A stretch of 64,000 bases of DNA from Marinomonas rhizomae. Lineage in GTDB: Bacteria > Pseudomonadota > Gammaproteobacteria > Pseudomonadales > Marinomonadaceae. A program made the position numbers and the translations under genes. The stretch covers positions 1,178,001 through 1,242,000 of the forward strand of contig NZ_CP073343.1 in NCBI RefSeq assembly GCF_024397855.1, given 5' to 3'. This document shows, one piece after another, positions 49,609 through 59,479 of the stretch; position 1 is the stretch's first letter; each line of letters opens with the position of its first letter. Under the pieces are notes generated by a model that had not been told where the DNA came from, did not search any database, and saw nothing but the letters and a program-made list of their open reading frames with translations.

Positions 49609-50055
49609 ATGGATAAGACGAATTGGAAGCTACTTAAACTGTTGGAAGGAAATGGCCGTTTAACCTACGCAGAACTTGGAAAGCTAGTTCACCTGACAGC
49701 CCCAGCGGTCGCTGAACGCGTTAGAAAACTGGAAGAATCTGGTGTGATTACTGGATACAGTGTCCAAGTCAATTTAGAAAAAGCAGGAATCCCTATTACT
49801 GCTTTGGTTGAGTGTCAGGTTTATCGAACCAAAGAGCGTGAGTTTAAAGCACTTGTTATGGGTTTAGAGGAAGTGATTGAATGCTATAACGTCACAGGGC
49901 CTTATGCTTTTGTACTCAAAGTAGGGGTGAAGTCTATGTCTAAACTTGATGCATTATTAGAGCGGTTAATTGATTTGAGCGATACCAACACCATGATGAT
50001 AATGACCACACCAGTCAAACGCATCATGCCATTAAATATCGCTCAAGAGGATTAG
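49609..50055 (+). CDS. Lrp/AsnC-family transcriptional regulator
   Basis: A 148 aa regulator with an N-terminal HTH (LLEGNGRLTYAELGKLVHLTAPAVAERVRKLEESG, 10-44 by position) and the RAM ligand-binding domain (about 65-140). A much longer open frame begins inside ilvH, but the ATG at 49609 follows GAGGGG and starts at the HTH. Its position directly after ilvIH suggests amino-acid-responsive control nearby. Its stop overlaps the stop of the convergent transporter by four bases. Confidence 0.9.
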   Translation: MDKTNWKLLKLLEGNGRLTYAELGKLVHLTAPAVAERVRKLEESGVITGYSVQVNLEKAGIPITALVECQVYRTKEREFKALVMGLEEVIECYNVTGPYAFVLKVGVKSMSKLDALLERLIDLSDTNTMMIMTTPVKRIMPLNIAQED

Positions 50056-50927
50056 CTTACCGCAACTTCTGCTGTGATGGCTTTTCTTGGCCTCTGACTA
50101 ATAATCATCCCTGTCATGATAAAACCACAACCAATCAAAGCGCGGGTTGAAAGAATTTCCTCCATAAATATCCAGCCCCCTAATACGGCAAATACCGCTT
50201 CAGATGAGAGAATAAGAGCGCTTATACTCGGCGAAACATTTTTTTGCCCTAGCGTTTGTAATGTGAAGGCAATACCGGATGAAGCGACACCTGCATAAAC
50301 TAAAGGCCACCAAGCCATTTTAATGCCTTCAAACGTGGGTGTTTCTAATGTAAAGGCCGTTATGGTGGCTAATATAGTTGCCACGGAAAACTGCACAATC
50401 GAAAGCGGTAAAGCAGATACATATCGAGATAAATAACCTATCAGTAATACATGGCCAGTCCAAAATAAAGTGCCTAATAATTCTATCGCATCGCCTTTAT
50501 TGATAGATAGGTTTGGCCCAACAGTCAGGCTGTATAAGCCAATTAATGCCAATCCTACACCGACCCAAGTATGTTTCTCTGTTCTATGGCCAAGCATAAG
50601 TCCTAATATCGGCACAAACACAATGTACATGCTAGTGATAAAACCTGCATTACCTGCTGTGGTGTATTGCAGGCCTACTTGTTGGCACGTAAAACCTAAA
50701 AATAAACAGCTACCCGCTGCGAGGCCGCCTAACCATAATTTACGGTTGTTTTGAGACTGTTTGGGTCTGAAAATAAACAATAAAGGTAAAAGCGATAAGG
50801 TGGCTAATAGAAATCTCATAGCGTTAAAACTGTGTGGTCCAAGGCTTTCCATGCCGACACTTTGGGCGACAAAGGCAAAGCCCCAAATGGCGGCAGTCGC
50901 CCATAAAAAAATGTGTGCAATCGACAT
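50052..50927 (-). CDS. EamA/DMT-superfamily transporter
   Basis: A 291 aa membrane protein with ten predicted membrane segments in two five-helix EamA repeats, as in RhaT/YdcZ-type metabolite or amino-acid exporters. The first segment shows TAAIWGFAFVAQSVGMESLGP, typical of the family; the second repeat ends AVLGGWIFMEEIL. Substrate unknown. It converges with the Lrp gene. Confidence 0.87.
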   Translation of the reverse strand: MSIAHIFLWATAAIWGFAFVAQSVGMESLGPHSFNAMRFLLATLSLLPLLFIFRPKQSQNNRKLWLGGLAAGSCLFLGFTCQQVGLQYTTAGNAGFITSMYIVFVPILGLMLGHRTEKHTWVGVGLALIGLYSLTVGPNLSINKGDAIELLGTLFWTGHVLLIGYLSRYVSALPLSIVQFSVATILATITAFTLETPTFEGIKMAWWPLVYAGVASSGIAFTLQTLGQKNVSPSISALILSSEAVFAVLGGWIFMEEILSTRALIGCGFIMTGMIISQRPRKAITAEVAVS

Positions 50928-51228
50928 AGCTAATCCCTGATTATTGATAATGGAATGGCTATTTTACGTAGCAGAACTGTTTTTCCACAGTTGAAAAAAA
51001 AGGTTCTTTACGTGCTTGGCTTTGGATTAAAAAGTAAATTTAAGGTTTTGCTTTATTAATCTAGTGAACTAACTATTTGATTTATATGCATCTTAATATA
51101 TTCACTTTTAGGTTGTGGAAAAGGTTAAAAAATAGGCTGACAGGCGGATTATTTGGTTGTACAGTTGCGCCAAATTTTAGCTGTTAATTTAGACAGTTTT
51201 TAGCTCAATCTTAAGAGAATGTATTGTT
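50928..51228. other. Divergent intergenic region between EamA and LysE genes
   Basis: About 300 AT-rich bases. No hairpin with a T run, palindrome or repeat longer than about 10 bp is apparent, and no small gene with a ribosome site is seen. It must contain the promoters of both genes, but no clear -35/-10 pair can be named. Confidence 0.4.
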
Positions 51229-51864
51229 ATGACACTCAGTATTTGGTTAGCAACTGCGCCATTGTTAATGTTGCTGTCTTTAGGGCCTGGTCCAAATAAT
51301 TTTACAGCGATGCATAATGGAATGCAGGTTGGGGCAACTAAGGCAGTGATTGCAGTAGTTGGTCGAAACCTAGCGTTTAGCATTTTGATGCTGGTTTCTG
51401 CTCTCGGTTTGGGGGCGATCATTGTGTCTTCTACGTTTTGGTTTAGTGTCATCAAATGGTTTGGTGTGGCTTACTTATTTTATGTTGGCATCAAAACATG
51501 GCGCAGTGCAGCAATGGTTTTAGAGGAACATGAAAGTGAAGAGGGGACCAAGGCGAAACGCGGGCATTTAGCAAGAATGCGTCAGGAGTTTTTGGTGGCA
51601 ATTGGTAACCCAAAAGCCGTATTGTTATTTACCGCTATTTTTCCTCAGCTGCTTGATCTTAGTCAGCCTGTTCCTATGCAGTTTTTCTGGATGGGATTAA
51701 CCTTCTGCGGTACAGAATTTATCGCGGCTTATGTTTATGCCATGAGTGGAAAACAAATTCGACGTTTGATTCGAAGTCCTAAAGGCATGAAAAATCTTAA
51801 TCGCGGCATGGGGAGTGTATTTGTTGCTGCGAGTGCTTTTTTAGCAACGGCAACGCGTTCTTAA
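51229..51864 (+). CDS. LysE/RhtB-family amino acid exporter
   Basis: A 211 aa protein with about six membrane segments and the family start SLGPGPNNFTAMHNGMQVG, where the PGPN motif is diagnostic; the middle has GNPKAVLLFTAIFPQ. These proteins export amino acids such as lysine, threonine or homoserine lactones. Substrate cannot be set from sequence. A bidirectional terminator lies between it and luxS. Confidence 0.9.
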   Translation: MTLSIWLATAPLLMLLSLGPGPNNFTAMHNGMQVGATKAVIAVVGRNLAFSILMLVSALGLGAIIVSSTFWFSVIKWFGVAYLFYVGIKTWRSAAMVLEEHESEEGTKAKRGHLARMRQEFLVAIGNPKAVLLFTAIFPQLLDLSQPVPMQFFWMGLTFCGTEFIAAYVYAMSGKQIRRLIRSPKGMKNLNRGMGSVFVAASAFLATATRS

Positions 51865-51890
51865 GGGCAATATTCTTTCTTGAACTCAAT

Positions 51891-51921
51891 AAAAAAGGTG
51901 GTCGCATTGACCACCTTTTTT
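51891..51921. terminator. Bidirectional terminator between LysE and luxS genes
   Basis: AAAAAAGGTGGTC and GACCACCTTTTTT pair across a five-base loop; A and T runs on both sides let it serve the two convergent genes. Confidence 0.88.
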
Positions 51922-51943
51922 ACATTGTACTAAGTAACAGTGC

Positions 51944-52456
51944 TTAGCTGTGTTCTTTCAAGAACTCTTCGCTTAGGTATAGCTCTTCGTTACTATTCAC
52001 TTTTACGTCACGGCTTAGAATCATTTTCGCGATTTCTTGCGCTTCTTCTAGGGAGTGCATTTCGTAAGTGCCGCACTGATATTCGTTAAGCTCTGGAATA
52101 TCGGCTTTGGCTTTCACTTGTAATACATCTTCCATTGCCGCTTTCCAAGAAGCTGCAACGGTGCTTTCAGAAGGTGTGCCGATCAAGCTCATATAGAAAC
52201 CTGTACGGCAACCCATTGGCGAAATATCGATGATTTCGACGTTGTTACTATTTAGGTGCTCACGCATGAAGCCAGCAAATAAATGCTCTAGTGTATGAAT
52301 ACCTTTCTCTGAAAGAATTTCTTCATTTGGTACGCAGAAGCGTAAATCAAAGACTGTGATGTCATCACCCTTAGGTGTAGACATGGATTTAGCAACACGT
52401 ACTGCTGGTGCATCCATACGAGTGTGATCGACACGAAAACTGTCTAGTAATGGCAT
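51944..52456 (-). CDS. luxS: S-ribosylhomocysteine lyase, autoinducer-2 synthase
   Basis: LuxS splits S-ribosylhomocysteine to homocysteine and DPD, the AI-2 precursor. The 170 aa protein has the metal ligands His54 and His58 in HTLEH, catalytic Cys83 in [10 protein letters not shown], and the third ligand Cys128 in QCGTYEMHS. It recycles methionine for SAM; an AI-2 signalling role here is unproven. A YjeH-like transporter gene lies upstream on the same strand, 64 bp away. Confidence 0.97.
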   Translation of the reverse strand: MPLLDSFRVDHTRMDAPAVRVAKSMSTPKGDDITVFDLRFCVPNEEILSEKGIHTLEHLFAGFMREHLNSNNVEIIDISPMGCRTGFYMSLIGTPSESTVAASWKAAMEDVLQVKAKADIPELNEYQCGTYEMHSLEEAQEIAKMILSRDVKVNSNEELYLSEEFLKEHS

Positions 52457-52520
52457 AAAAACTCCCCTGCTTAGCTCAACGAAATTATCGTTGCTGTATA
52501 AATGTTGATATCAATTGCCA

Positions 52521-53798
52521 CTATTGTACATGAAGTTTTGAATCTTTGATTGGGCTTTTTGGTGACTTCAAGTATTCATAGCTAAGAGCTAAGCAAAAAG
52601 CGATAACAGCGAATAACATGCCTTGACCAATGAAAAGTACCATGAAGCTACAGCTTATTAAGGCAATAACGGCCAGCACTTGAATTGCTCGATTAACCAG
52701 CTTGAATGCAGCAATGCAGGTGAGTGTGTAAATGAGCAAAAAGCTACCGTTTGTCATTTCAATGAACCATGACATTTTCCATCCAGATAGTTCAGAAAAC
52801 ACAATGGAGAATAACGTAATAAAACCAACTAATAGAACCGCTCTTTCTGGCGCGCCGTTTTTATTGAGTTGAATAAAGGTTTTAGGCAGTGCACCTTGCT
52901 GTGCCATGGATTGCACCATGCGAGAAAAGCCTAAGATATAAATAGCGACGTTGGCGAAAGCGATTACATAGGCACCAACGGCAAAGAATCGGCTACTGGT
53001 TTCGCCCATGAGTTTACTTACCAAAAGTGCTAAGGATTGGCTATTGGTCACTTCGTCTCCATAAGTATGGTGCCAAGCGATAAGTAGTACCAAGCTTAGA
53101 TACGCAAGAATAACGATAGCAATGCCACCCAATAATGCGATTGGGAAGTCTCTAGTGGGGTTTTTGAACTCGGCGCCCATATGCGCCATGACTTCAATAC
53201 CTAAAAAGCACCAAAATATAACGCCTGTGGCGTATAGGGTTTGTTGCCATTCTGAACTCGTTATTGGCGCTTCTATTACTTGGCGGCTACCAACAATGTC
53301 GCCTATAAAGCAAAGCCATAGAATTGTGGCAATCATTACAATGACAACTCCTGTTTGAAATCTCGCTGAGGTTTTCATACCTACGATGGCAAAAAAAAGC
53401 ATGCCTGCCAGAGTGAGTAGGCTAAATGCAAGAACCCAGTCATCAGGAGCGTTAAATATAATAATTAAATAGGCCGCGGCGACTTTTATTGCGACAGCAG
53501 GGCCTACTAATAAGATGCTTAAAAATAACCAGCCAACGGCTTTTTCATAACGCGAGCCAAATGCTCGACCAATATAGTGCGATGCACCTCCAGCAGAAGG
53601 GTATTTAGAGCCAAGCAAAGCGAAAATAAACGCAATGGGAATAATCATGGCAGCTGTGATTAACCAAGCATAAAACGCAAAGGATCCAGCTTCTGCAACA
53701 GACATCGCAGGTAAGATCATTAAGCCGGTTCCCATAAACGTGGTCACCGTCATTGCTATACCCTGAAGAGGACCAAGAGTTTTTTGGTATTGAGTCAT
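52521..53798 (-). CDS. APC-family amino acid exporter, YjeH-like
   Basis: A 425 aa protein with about twelve membrane segments. The N-terminal GIAMTVTTFMGTGLMILPAM and GSKYPSAGGASHYIGRAFGSR match YjeH, the E. coli exporter of methionine and branched-chain amino acids; the C-terminus is a short charged tail. A divergent Lrp/AsnC gene suggests amino-acid-responsive control. Upstream of luxS in the same direction, so a shared transcript is possible. Substrate is inferred from family. Confidence 0.83.
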   Translation of the reverse strand: MTQYQKTLGPLQGIAMTVTTFMGTGLMILPAMSVAEAGSFAFYAWLITAAMIIPIAFIFALLGSKYPSAGGASHYIGRAFGSRYEKAVGWLFLSILLVGPAVAIKVAAAYLIIIFNAPDDWVLAFSLLTLAGMLFFAIVGMKTSARFQTGVVIVMIATILWLCFIGDIVGSRQVIEAPITSSEWQQTLYATGVIFWCFLGIEVMAHMGAEFKNPTRDFPIALLGGIAIVILAYLSLVLLIAWHHTYGDEVTNSQSLALLVSKLMGETSSRFFAVGAYVIAFANVAIYILGFSRMVQSMAQQGALPKTFIQLNKNGAPERAVLLVGFITLFSIVFSELSGWKMSWFIEMTNGSFLLIYTLTCIAAFKLVNRAIQVLAVIALISCSFMVLFIGQGMLFAVIAFCLALSYEYLKSPKSPIKDSKLHVQ

Positions 53799-53880
53799 TT
53801 GTTTGCCTTAACTTGTTAAATTCTGTGGCTGTTATTTATTGCTGCTAAGGATAAAATACTTACATTATCGATACGCTATA

Positions 53881-53929
53881 CAAGTTGACCCTATTAAGGC
53901 GCATTTTGCCTGAATGGCCGTCAAGTTGA
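53881..53929. promoter_or_regulatory. Direct repeat CAAGTTGA in the yjeH-like/Lrp divergent region
   Basis: CAAGTTGA occurs at 53881-53888 and 53922-53929, 41 bp apart (about four helical turns); an inverted TTAACTTG lies at 53808-53815. This spacing suits oligomeric Lrp binding, but the motif is not a known consensus. Confidence 0.4.
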
Positions 53930-53956
53930 ATGACTATGTTGTGAAAGGGGGCTTGA

Positions 53957-54385
53957 GTGGCCGATCATTATGATCAAAAAATATTAGCGTTACTGGTAGA
54001 CGATGCTCGACTTTCTGTTTCAGATATTAGTCGGCAGGTAAATTTATCTCGTTCTGCGGTGACGGAGCGGATTCGCCGCATGGAAGATAATCGAACCATT
54101 ACGGGTTATCACGCTCATACTTCTGTTTCAAAAGAGGAAGGGGTTAGTGCGTATATCGCTCTGACATTTCGACCTTTATCTTGTGAGCAAGTATTGCCTT
54201 TGATTAGTGGTATTCCAGAAGTTAAATTGGCTCATTCCATTAGTGGTGATCTTGATCTGCTATTGTTAGTGCAGGCGGCATCAATGGATAGGATGAATGA
54301 AATACGTGAAATAATGGAGACATGGCCTAATTTGCATAAAGTGGTGACTCACATGTGTCTCGCTAAGCGCCTAGATCGTTGGTAA
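53957..54385 (+). CDS. Lrp/AsnC-family transcriptional regulator
   Basis: A 142 aa regulator with an N-terminal HTH (LLVDDARLSVSDISRQVNLSRSAVTERIRRMEDN, 12-45 by position) and a RAM effector domain. Start is GTG at 53957 after GAAAGGGGG. Divergent position to the YjeH-like gene points to control of that exporter, like Lrp-type regulation of brnFE/ygaZH exporters; this is inference. Confidence 0.9.
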   Translation: MADHYDQKILALLVDDARLSVSDISRQVNLSRSAVTERIRRMEDNRTITGYHAHTSVSKEEGVSAYIALTFRPLSCEQVLPLISGIPEVKLAHSISGDLDLLLLVQAASMDRMNEIREIMETWPNLHKVVTHMCLAKRLDRW

Positions 54386-54434
54386 GTGACATTCATTGGT
54401 AAATAAGGCATTGATTGTCTGAACGCACCCAAAA

Positions 54435-56180
54435 ATGGAGAGTTTTCTGAAAAGGTTAAACTTAAGGGAAAGATGGTCTAGTAAAGCAAAATCTTATGAT
54501 GATCTGATTATTTTAGCTCTACTTGGTGCCTTGTGTGGCTTGCTAAGTGGCCTTTTGATGGCTTTTTTTTATGCCGTGATTTATTTACCTACCCGATATT
54601 TAATTGACGCGGATTTTGATTCTTTTGAATCCTTGCCCGTTGAGTGGCGTGTTGGGCTTTCTTTAGCTTCTTGCATTGTTTTGGCGTTGTTTTTTACCTT
54701 GCTGCCGAACCGACTTCATAAAGTGGGTGTGCCTTATGTTGTTGAGCGTCTAAACTATCATCATGGTAATTTGCCTGTCTGGAATGCCGTCGTACAGTTT
54801 TTTTCTGCTGCGATTGGTTTGGCTGGTGGTCTTTCGATTGGCAAGGAGGGTCCAGCGGTACATCTTGGTGCTACGCTCGGTGGTTATTTGGCTGAAAAAG
54901 CTAAGTTACCTCAGTATGGTGTCGAAACCTTGTTGGCGTGTGGTGTTGCAGGAGCTATTTCGGCAATATTTCAAACGCCTTTAGCTGGTGTTCTGTTTGC
55001 TTTTGAAGTGATTTTTTTGGAATATCGGCAGCGTTACGTTTTACCTGTTTTACTATCTTCTGTCATTGCTACTTTAGTAAGTCATTTCTTTATTGGTCCT
55101 TTGGATATTTTTAGCATTGAAAATATCTCCTCCGTATTGCTTTCAACAGACTTATTTTTCGCGTGTTTTATCTTGGTTGTTTTCATTGTTTTGCTGTCTG
55201 CTTTGTTTCTTCATACGCAAAAAAGCCTTTGGCGTTTTAGTGGTGTATCTATTTGGTGGCGTTTTTTGTTGGTTGCTATTGCCACAGCATTAGCTGCAAT
55301 TTATTTGCCTGAATCATTAGGCAGTGGTTACCTTTCTCTTTCTCGTCTGTTATCGGGCGATTTAGTTCTTTACTCACTGCTGCTGTTAATTGTTATTAAG
55401 ACCGTGCTGACTGCACTTACCATTGGTTTGGGGATTCCAGGTGGAATGATTGGGCCAACTTTTATTATTGGGGGGTTGGCTGGCGTTCAAGTTGCTTTGG
55501 TATTTGATAATAATGTAGCGGATGTTGCTTTGTTTGCTTTGTTAGGAATGGCAGCTATGATGGCGGCCTGCTTCCAAGCGCCATTGACCGCACTGGTGGC
55601 GATTATAGAAATGACCCATTCGTCTGCCGCTATTGTGCCTGCACTGTTCGTTATTGTGTTTGCTTGCTTGTTGATGCGAGTTTTTTTCCATCAAGAATCT
55701 GTATTTGTTGAACGGTTGAGCTTTATGGGGATGTCTTCAACAATAAGCCCTTTTCAGCGTTACCTAAGACATCATACAGTCAGGCCTGTCGCCGAAGATG
55801 TCTTGCTTCTTCCTAAACAGGTACCTATCGAGCAAGTGAAAGATTTAGCATCAAGTATGATAGAATATGTCGTTTTCGAGATAGGTAACGAGTATCGTCT
55901 GGTTCGACGAATTTCTGTGTTGGATACGCTGAATGCCTTAGATCAAGGGCCGCAGTTATGGTTAGTTGCGGAGGGGGACCGAGTAAAGATGGATTTGTCT
56001 TTGGCTTTAGAATCAACTCTTGTGCCTTTGATTGATGAGCCTTCTTCGTTAGAGGTTATGCTCGATTGGTTTCAGCAATATGGTTTGCCAGAAGTGTTGG
56101 TGGCTGTTGCTGATACGTCTTCCTTTAGTTTGGTTTCTCGTCATCATCTTGATCAATTTTTGTTAAAAAGTGACCAGTAG
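54435..56180 (+). CDS. ClC-family chloride channel or transporter
   Basis: A 581 aa membrane protein with the ClC motifs GKEGP (Glu138, the gating glutamate) and GIPGGMIGP, and about ten or more membrane segments. The C-terminus (about 440-581) is a soluble region that does not show clear CBS sequences. No Shine-Dalgarno sequence is seen before the ATG. In bacteria such proteins usually exchange chloride for protons in acid stress; channel versus antiporter cannot be decided here. The gap to hemL is 120 bp. Confidence 0.9.
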   Translation: MESFLKRLNLRERWSSKAKSYDDLIILALLGALCGLLSGLLMAFFYAVIYLPTRYLIDADFDSFESLPVEWRVGLSLASCIVLALFFTLLPNRLHKVGVPYVVERLNYHHGNLPVWNAVVQFFSAAIGLAGGLSIGKEGPAVHLGATLGGYLAEKAKLPQYGVETLLACGVAGAISAIFQTPLAGVLFAFEVIFLEYRQRYVLPVLLSSVIATLVSHFFIGPLDIFSIENISSVLLSTDLFFACFILVVFIVLLSALFLHTQKSLWRFSGVSIWWRFLLVAIATALAAIYLPESLGSGYLSLSRLLSGDLVLYSLLLLIVIKTVLTALTIGLGIPGGMIGPTFIIGGLAGVQVALVFDNNVADVALFALLGMAAMMAACFQAPLTALVAIIEMTHSSAAIVPALFVIVFACLLMRVFFHQESVFVERLSFMGMSSTISPFQRYLRHHTVRPVAEDVLLLPKQVPIEQVKDLASSMIEYVVFEIGNEYRLVRRISVLDTLNALDQGPQLWLVAEGDRVKMDLSLALESTLVPLIDEPSSLEVMLDWFQQYGLPEVLVAVADTSSFSLVSRHHLDQFLLKSDQ

Positions 56181-56300
56181 TGATTTTTCAGATAGGAATT
56201 TACTTACTGGCTCTTGGTTAAAGTCTTTATGGTTAGCGGCGCTTTTTATGTTGAAAGTTGCTTGTTTTTGTAAATTATCAGTTATGGGATTTGAATAAAT

Positions 56301-57584
56301 ATGAGTCGTTCAGAAGATCTATACGCACGAGCCCAACACCGTATTCCTGGAGGCGTTAACTCTCCAGTACGAGCTTTTAATGGTGTGGGCGGCACTCCTA
56401 TATTTTTCCAGCGTGGGGAAGGGGCTTATGTTTATGATGAAGATAAAAAACGCTACATAGATTATGTGGGGTCTTGGGGGCCAATGATTTTAGGCCACTC
56501 TCACCCCGATGTGTTGGATGCGGTTAGGCAGCAATTAGATTTTGGTTTAAGTTTTGGTGCACCGACAGAAGTTGAAATCACCATGGCGGAGAAAGTGTGT
56601 GAGCTTGTCCCTTCTATGGATATGGTGCGCATGGTGAATTCGGGTACTGAAGCGACGATGAGTGCGATACGTTTGGCTCGTGGTTACACCGGACGCGATA
56701 AAATCGTTAAGTTTGAGGGTTGCTATCATGGTCACTCAGATTCTTTGCTTGTAAAGGCTGGCTCTGGGGCATTAACCCTTGGTGTTCCAAACTCTCCTGG
56801 TGTGCCTGCCGATTTGGCGAAGCATACGATCACATTGCAATACAATGATATCGAAGAAGTGACTCGCTGCTTCGCTGAAATTGGGGATCAAATCGCTTGT
56901 ATTATTGTCGAACCTGTTGCGGGTAATATGAACTGTATTTTACCTGTTGAAGGTTTCCTTGAGACACTACGTAAAGTATGTGATGAATCAGGTGCCGTTT
57001 TAATCTTTGACGAGGTGATGACTGGATTCCGTGTGGCTCTTGGTGGTGCTCAGGACCATTTTAATATTGTTCCTGATCTGACAACGCTAGGCAAAGTGAT
57101 TGGCGCGGGTATGCCCGTCGGTGCCTTTGGTGGTAAGCGTGAAATCATGGAGCATATTTCTCCATTAGGCCCTGTTTACCAGGCTGGTACATTATCAGGT
57201 AACCCAGTGGCTATGGTAGCAGGCTTGGCTGTTTTGAATAAAATCAGTGAAAATGGCTTTCATCAGACATTAGGTTCTAAGGCTAATCGTCTTGTTTCTG
57301 GACTGAAAAAAGCAGCGGATGATGCCAGTGTGCCTTTCTGTGTTGTGAGTGTCGGTGGAATGTTTGGTTTCTTTTTTACTGAAGCTGACGCAGTGAAGAC
57401 GTTTGCTGACGTGCAGAAGTGCGATTTAAGTAAATTTAAAGCGTTCTTCCACTACATGCTAGAAGAGGGCGTGTATTTTGCTCCTGCTGCGTTTGAGGCT
57501 GGTTTTATCTCACAGGCCCATTCAGAAGACGATATCGATTACACAATAGAAGCGGCTAAGCGTTCTTTTGCTAAGCTAGTATAA
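56301..57584 (+). CDS. hemL: Glutamate-1-semialdehyde 2,1-aminomutase
   Basis: HemL converts glutamate-1-semialdehyde to 5-aminolevulinate, the C5 entry to haem. The 427 aa PLP enzyme starts [20 protein letters not shown], has the PLP Lys265 in [31 protein letters not shown], and [15 protein letters not shown]. Length is standard. It precedes pssA by 29 bp. Confidence 0.97.
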   Translation: MSRSEDLYARAQHRIPGGVNSPVRAFNGVGGTPIFFQRGEGAYVYDEDKKRYIDYVGSWGPMILGHSHPDVLDAVRQQLDFGLSFGAPTEVEITMAEKVCELVPSMDMVRMVNSGTEATMSAIRLARGYTGRDKIVKFEGCYHGHSDSLLVKAGSGALTLGVPNSPGVPADLAKHTITLQYNDIEEVTRCFAEIGDQIACIIVEPVAGNMNCILPVEGFLETLRKVCDESGAVLIFDEVMTGFRVALGGAQDHFNIVPDLTTLGKVIGAGMPVGAFGGKREIMEHISPLGPVYQAGTLSGNPVAMVAGLAVLNKISENGFHQTLGSKANRLVSGLKKAADDASVPFCVVSVGGMFGFFFTEADAVKTFADVQKCDLSKFKAFFHYMLEEGVYFAPAAFEAGFISQAHSEDDIDYTIEAAKRSFAKLV

Positions 57585-57613
57585 ATAATTTGTGAAATAG
57601 GAAGGTTGGTAAC

Positions 57614-58384
57614 ATGTCTATTGATGATGTGAAAAAATCACCGGTTGATGAAATTGAAGACGTAGACGTTGGTGATGAAAAGAAACAGCCGCACAAGGGG
57701 GTGTACTTATTGCCTAACCTGTTTACGACGGCTGCGCTTTTTTCGGGTTTCTACTCGATTATTGCAGCAATGAATGAAAACTTTACTCATGCCGCTGTCG
57801 CTATTTTTATATCAATGGTATTTGATGGCCTAGATGGGCGTGTTGCTCGTTTGACTCATACTCAAAGTGCGTTTGGCGCTGAATATGATTCTCTTGCTGA
57901 TATGGTTTCCTTTGGTATTGCGCCGGCTCTTGTTGTATTTACTTGGTCTTTGGCACCACTTGGTAAAATTGGTTGGATTGCAGCATTTATCTACGCTGTT
58001 GGTGCGGCACTTCGTCTGGCTCGATTTAATACCATGCTTGGTGTTGAAGAAAAACGTTATTTTACAGGTTTGCCGAGTCCTGCAGCAGCCGCTCTTGTTG
58101 CTGGTGTAATTTGGGCTGCTAACGATAAAGGTTTTTCAGGCGAAAGTATGGCGACACTGATGGCGTTGATCGTTCCTATTACGGGGTTATTGATGGTCAG
58201 TAATGTGAAGTACCGAAGCTTTAAAGACCTTAATTTAAAAGGGCGTGTTCCTTTTGTGGTGCTACTTATTGCTGTTTTGGTTTTGGTGTTGGTCGCATTA
58301 GAGCCTGCATTGGTATTGATGAGTGTTTTTTGCCTTTATGGTTTGTGGGGGCCGCTCGGAATTATATTTAAGCGACTTCGCTAA
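57614..58384 (+). CDS. pssA: CDP-diacylglycerol-serine O-phosphatidyltransferase
   Basis: PssA makes phosphatidylserine from CDP-diacylglycerol and serine. The 256 aa membrane protein has the CDP-alcohol phosphotransferase motif D74-G-x2-A-R-x8-G-x3-D92-x3-D96, and about eight membrane segments. The long charged N-terminus (1-28) is typical of the gram-negative type II family. It uses the CdsA product and serine made through SerB. AATAGGAAG precedes the ATG. Confidence 0.95.
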   Translation: MSIDDVKKSPVDEIEDVDVGDEKKQPHKGVYLLPNLFTTAALFSGFYSIIAAMNENFTHAAVAIFISMVFDGLDGRVARLTHTQSAFGAEYDSLADMVSFGIAPALVVFTWSLAPLGKIGWIAAFIYAVGAALRLARFNTMLGVEEKRYFTGLPSPAAAALVAGVIWAANDKGFSGESMATLMALIVPITGLLMVSNVKYRSFKDLNLKGRVPFVVLLIAVLVLVLVALEPALVLMSVFCLYGLWGPLGIIFKRLR

Positions 58385-58485
58385 ACAATGTGGCAAAAAA
58401 GAGCATTCTTTCTTAATTCGAGAGCTTTGCTGAACTTGTAGCATGCCCTCTTGTCAATTATTTAGATAATAGAAGGGGTCATGCT

Positions 58486-59478
58486 ATGCTAATTTTTAAT
58501 AAAAAAGCGTCTGATTGTTCTGAGTCAGAGGTAACCGATAAGTCTATTTACTTAAATCGTCGCCAATTTATGAAGGTGACGGGTGGTGTTGCTCTTGGTG
58601 TAGGTGGTATTGGGCATGTTTCTGCTGCGCTTCAAGAGGGTAACCCTTTATCTCCGCCTTCCGCTCTTAAATCTTCCTTTGCAAATATAGCTGAAACCTC
58701 CTTCGGTAAAGGCGATAAAATCTCGCCTTATGATGTTGCTACTTCATATAATAACTTTTATGAATTTGGCTATGGAAAAAGCGACCCTAAAGATAGGGCT
58801 TCTAAGTTTCAAACTACACCATGGACAATAACGGTAGAAGGTGAGGCTGGCAAAACAGGCGTATTTGATCTAGAGGATATTATCAAGGAATCAATGCTAG
58901 AAGAGCGAATTTATCGTCTTCGTTGTGTTGAGGCTTGGTCAATGGTGATTCCTTGGGTTGGGGTTTCTCTTGCTACCGTTTTAAAGAAGTTTGAACCAAC
59001 GTCCAAAGCAAAATATGTTTACTTCGAGACCTTATATGACCCCAAAGAAATGCCAGGACAGCGTGGTGGCGGTTTAGATTGGCCATATAGAGAAGGATTA
59101 CGTATTGATGAAGCAATGAACCCTCTCGCTTTACTTGCCGTTGGTATGTATGGAAGCATATTGCCAAATCAAAATGGTGCACCTGTTCGCTTAGTTTTGC
59201 CTTGGAAGTATGGCTTTAAAAGTATTAAGTCTATTGTGAAAATTCGTTTTGTTGAAACCATGCCTGAAACTACATGGAGTATGTTAGCTCCTAACGAATA
59301 TGGTTTTTATGCCAATGTAAATCCGAATGTTGATCACCCTCGTTGGTCGCAAAAACAAGAACGACGTCTGCCTGGCGGTGTGCTTTTTCCAAATGTTATT
59401 GAGACAAAAATGTTTAATGGTTACGAGGAAGAGGTCGGGGCTTTGTATGCAGGCATGGATCTTAAAAGGTTTTATTAG
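58486..59478 (+). CDS. msrP: Periplasmic methionine sulfoxide reductase, molybdopterin subunit MsrP
   Basis: MsrP repairs oxidised methionine in periplasmic proteins. The 330 aa protein has a twin-arginine signal (NRRQFMK, Arg25-26) for export with cofactor, and the molybdenum ligand Cys147 in RLRCVEAWSMVIPW. It needs molybdopterin from MoaA/MoaB/MoeA. The haem membrane partner msrQ starts one base after the stop. RBS AGAAGGGG precedes the ATG. Confidence 0.96.
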   Translation: MLIFNKKASDCSESEVTDKSIYLNRRQFMKVTGGVALGVGGIGHVSAALQEGNPLSPPSALKSSFANIAETSFGKGDKISPYDVATSYNNFYEFGYGKSDPKDRASKFQTTPWTITVEGEAGKTGVFDLEDIIKESMLEERIYRLRCVEAWSMVIPWVGVSLATVLKKFEPTSKAKYVYFETLYDPKEMPGQRGGGLDWPYREGLRIDEAMNPLALLAVGMYGSILPNQNGAPVRLVLPWKYGFKSIKSIVKIRFVETMPETTWSMLAPNEYGFYANVNPNVDHPRWSQKQERRLPGGVLFPNVIETKMFNGYEEEVGALYAGMDLKRFY

Positions 59479-59479
59479 A

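Noticed and set aside
59327..59479. Extended N-terminus of MsrQ overlapping msrP
   Set aside because: The extra 51 residues are read from msrP out of frame and have no family counterpart; ATG 59480 is the natural start.
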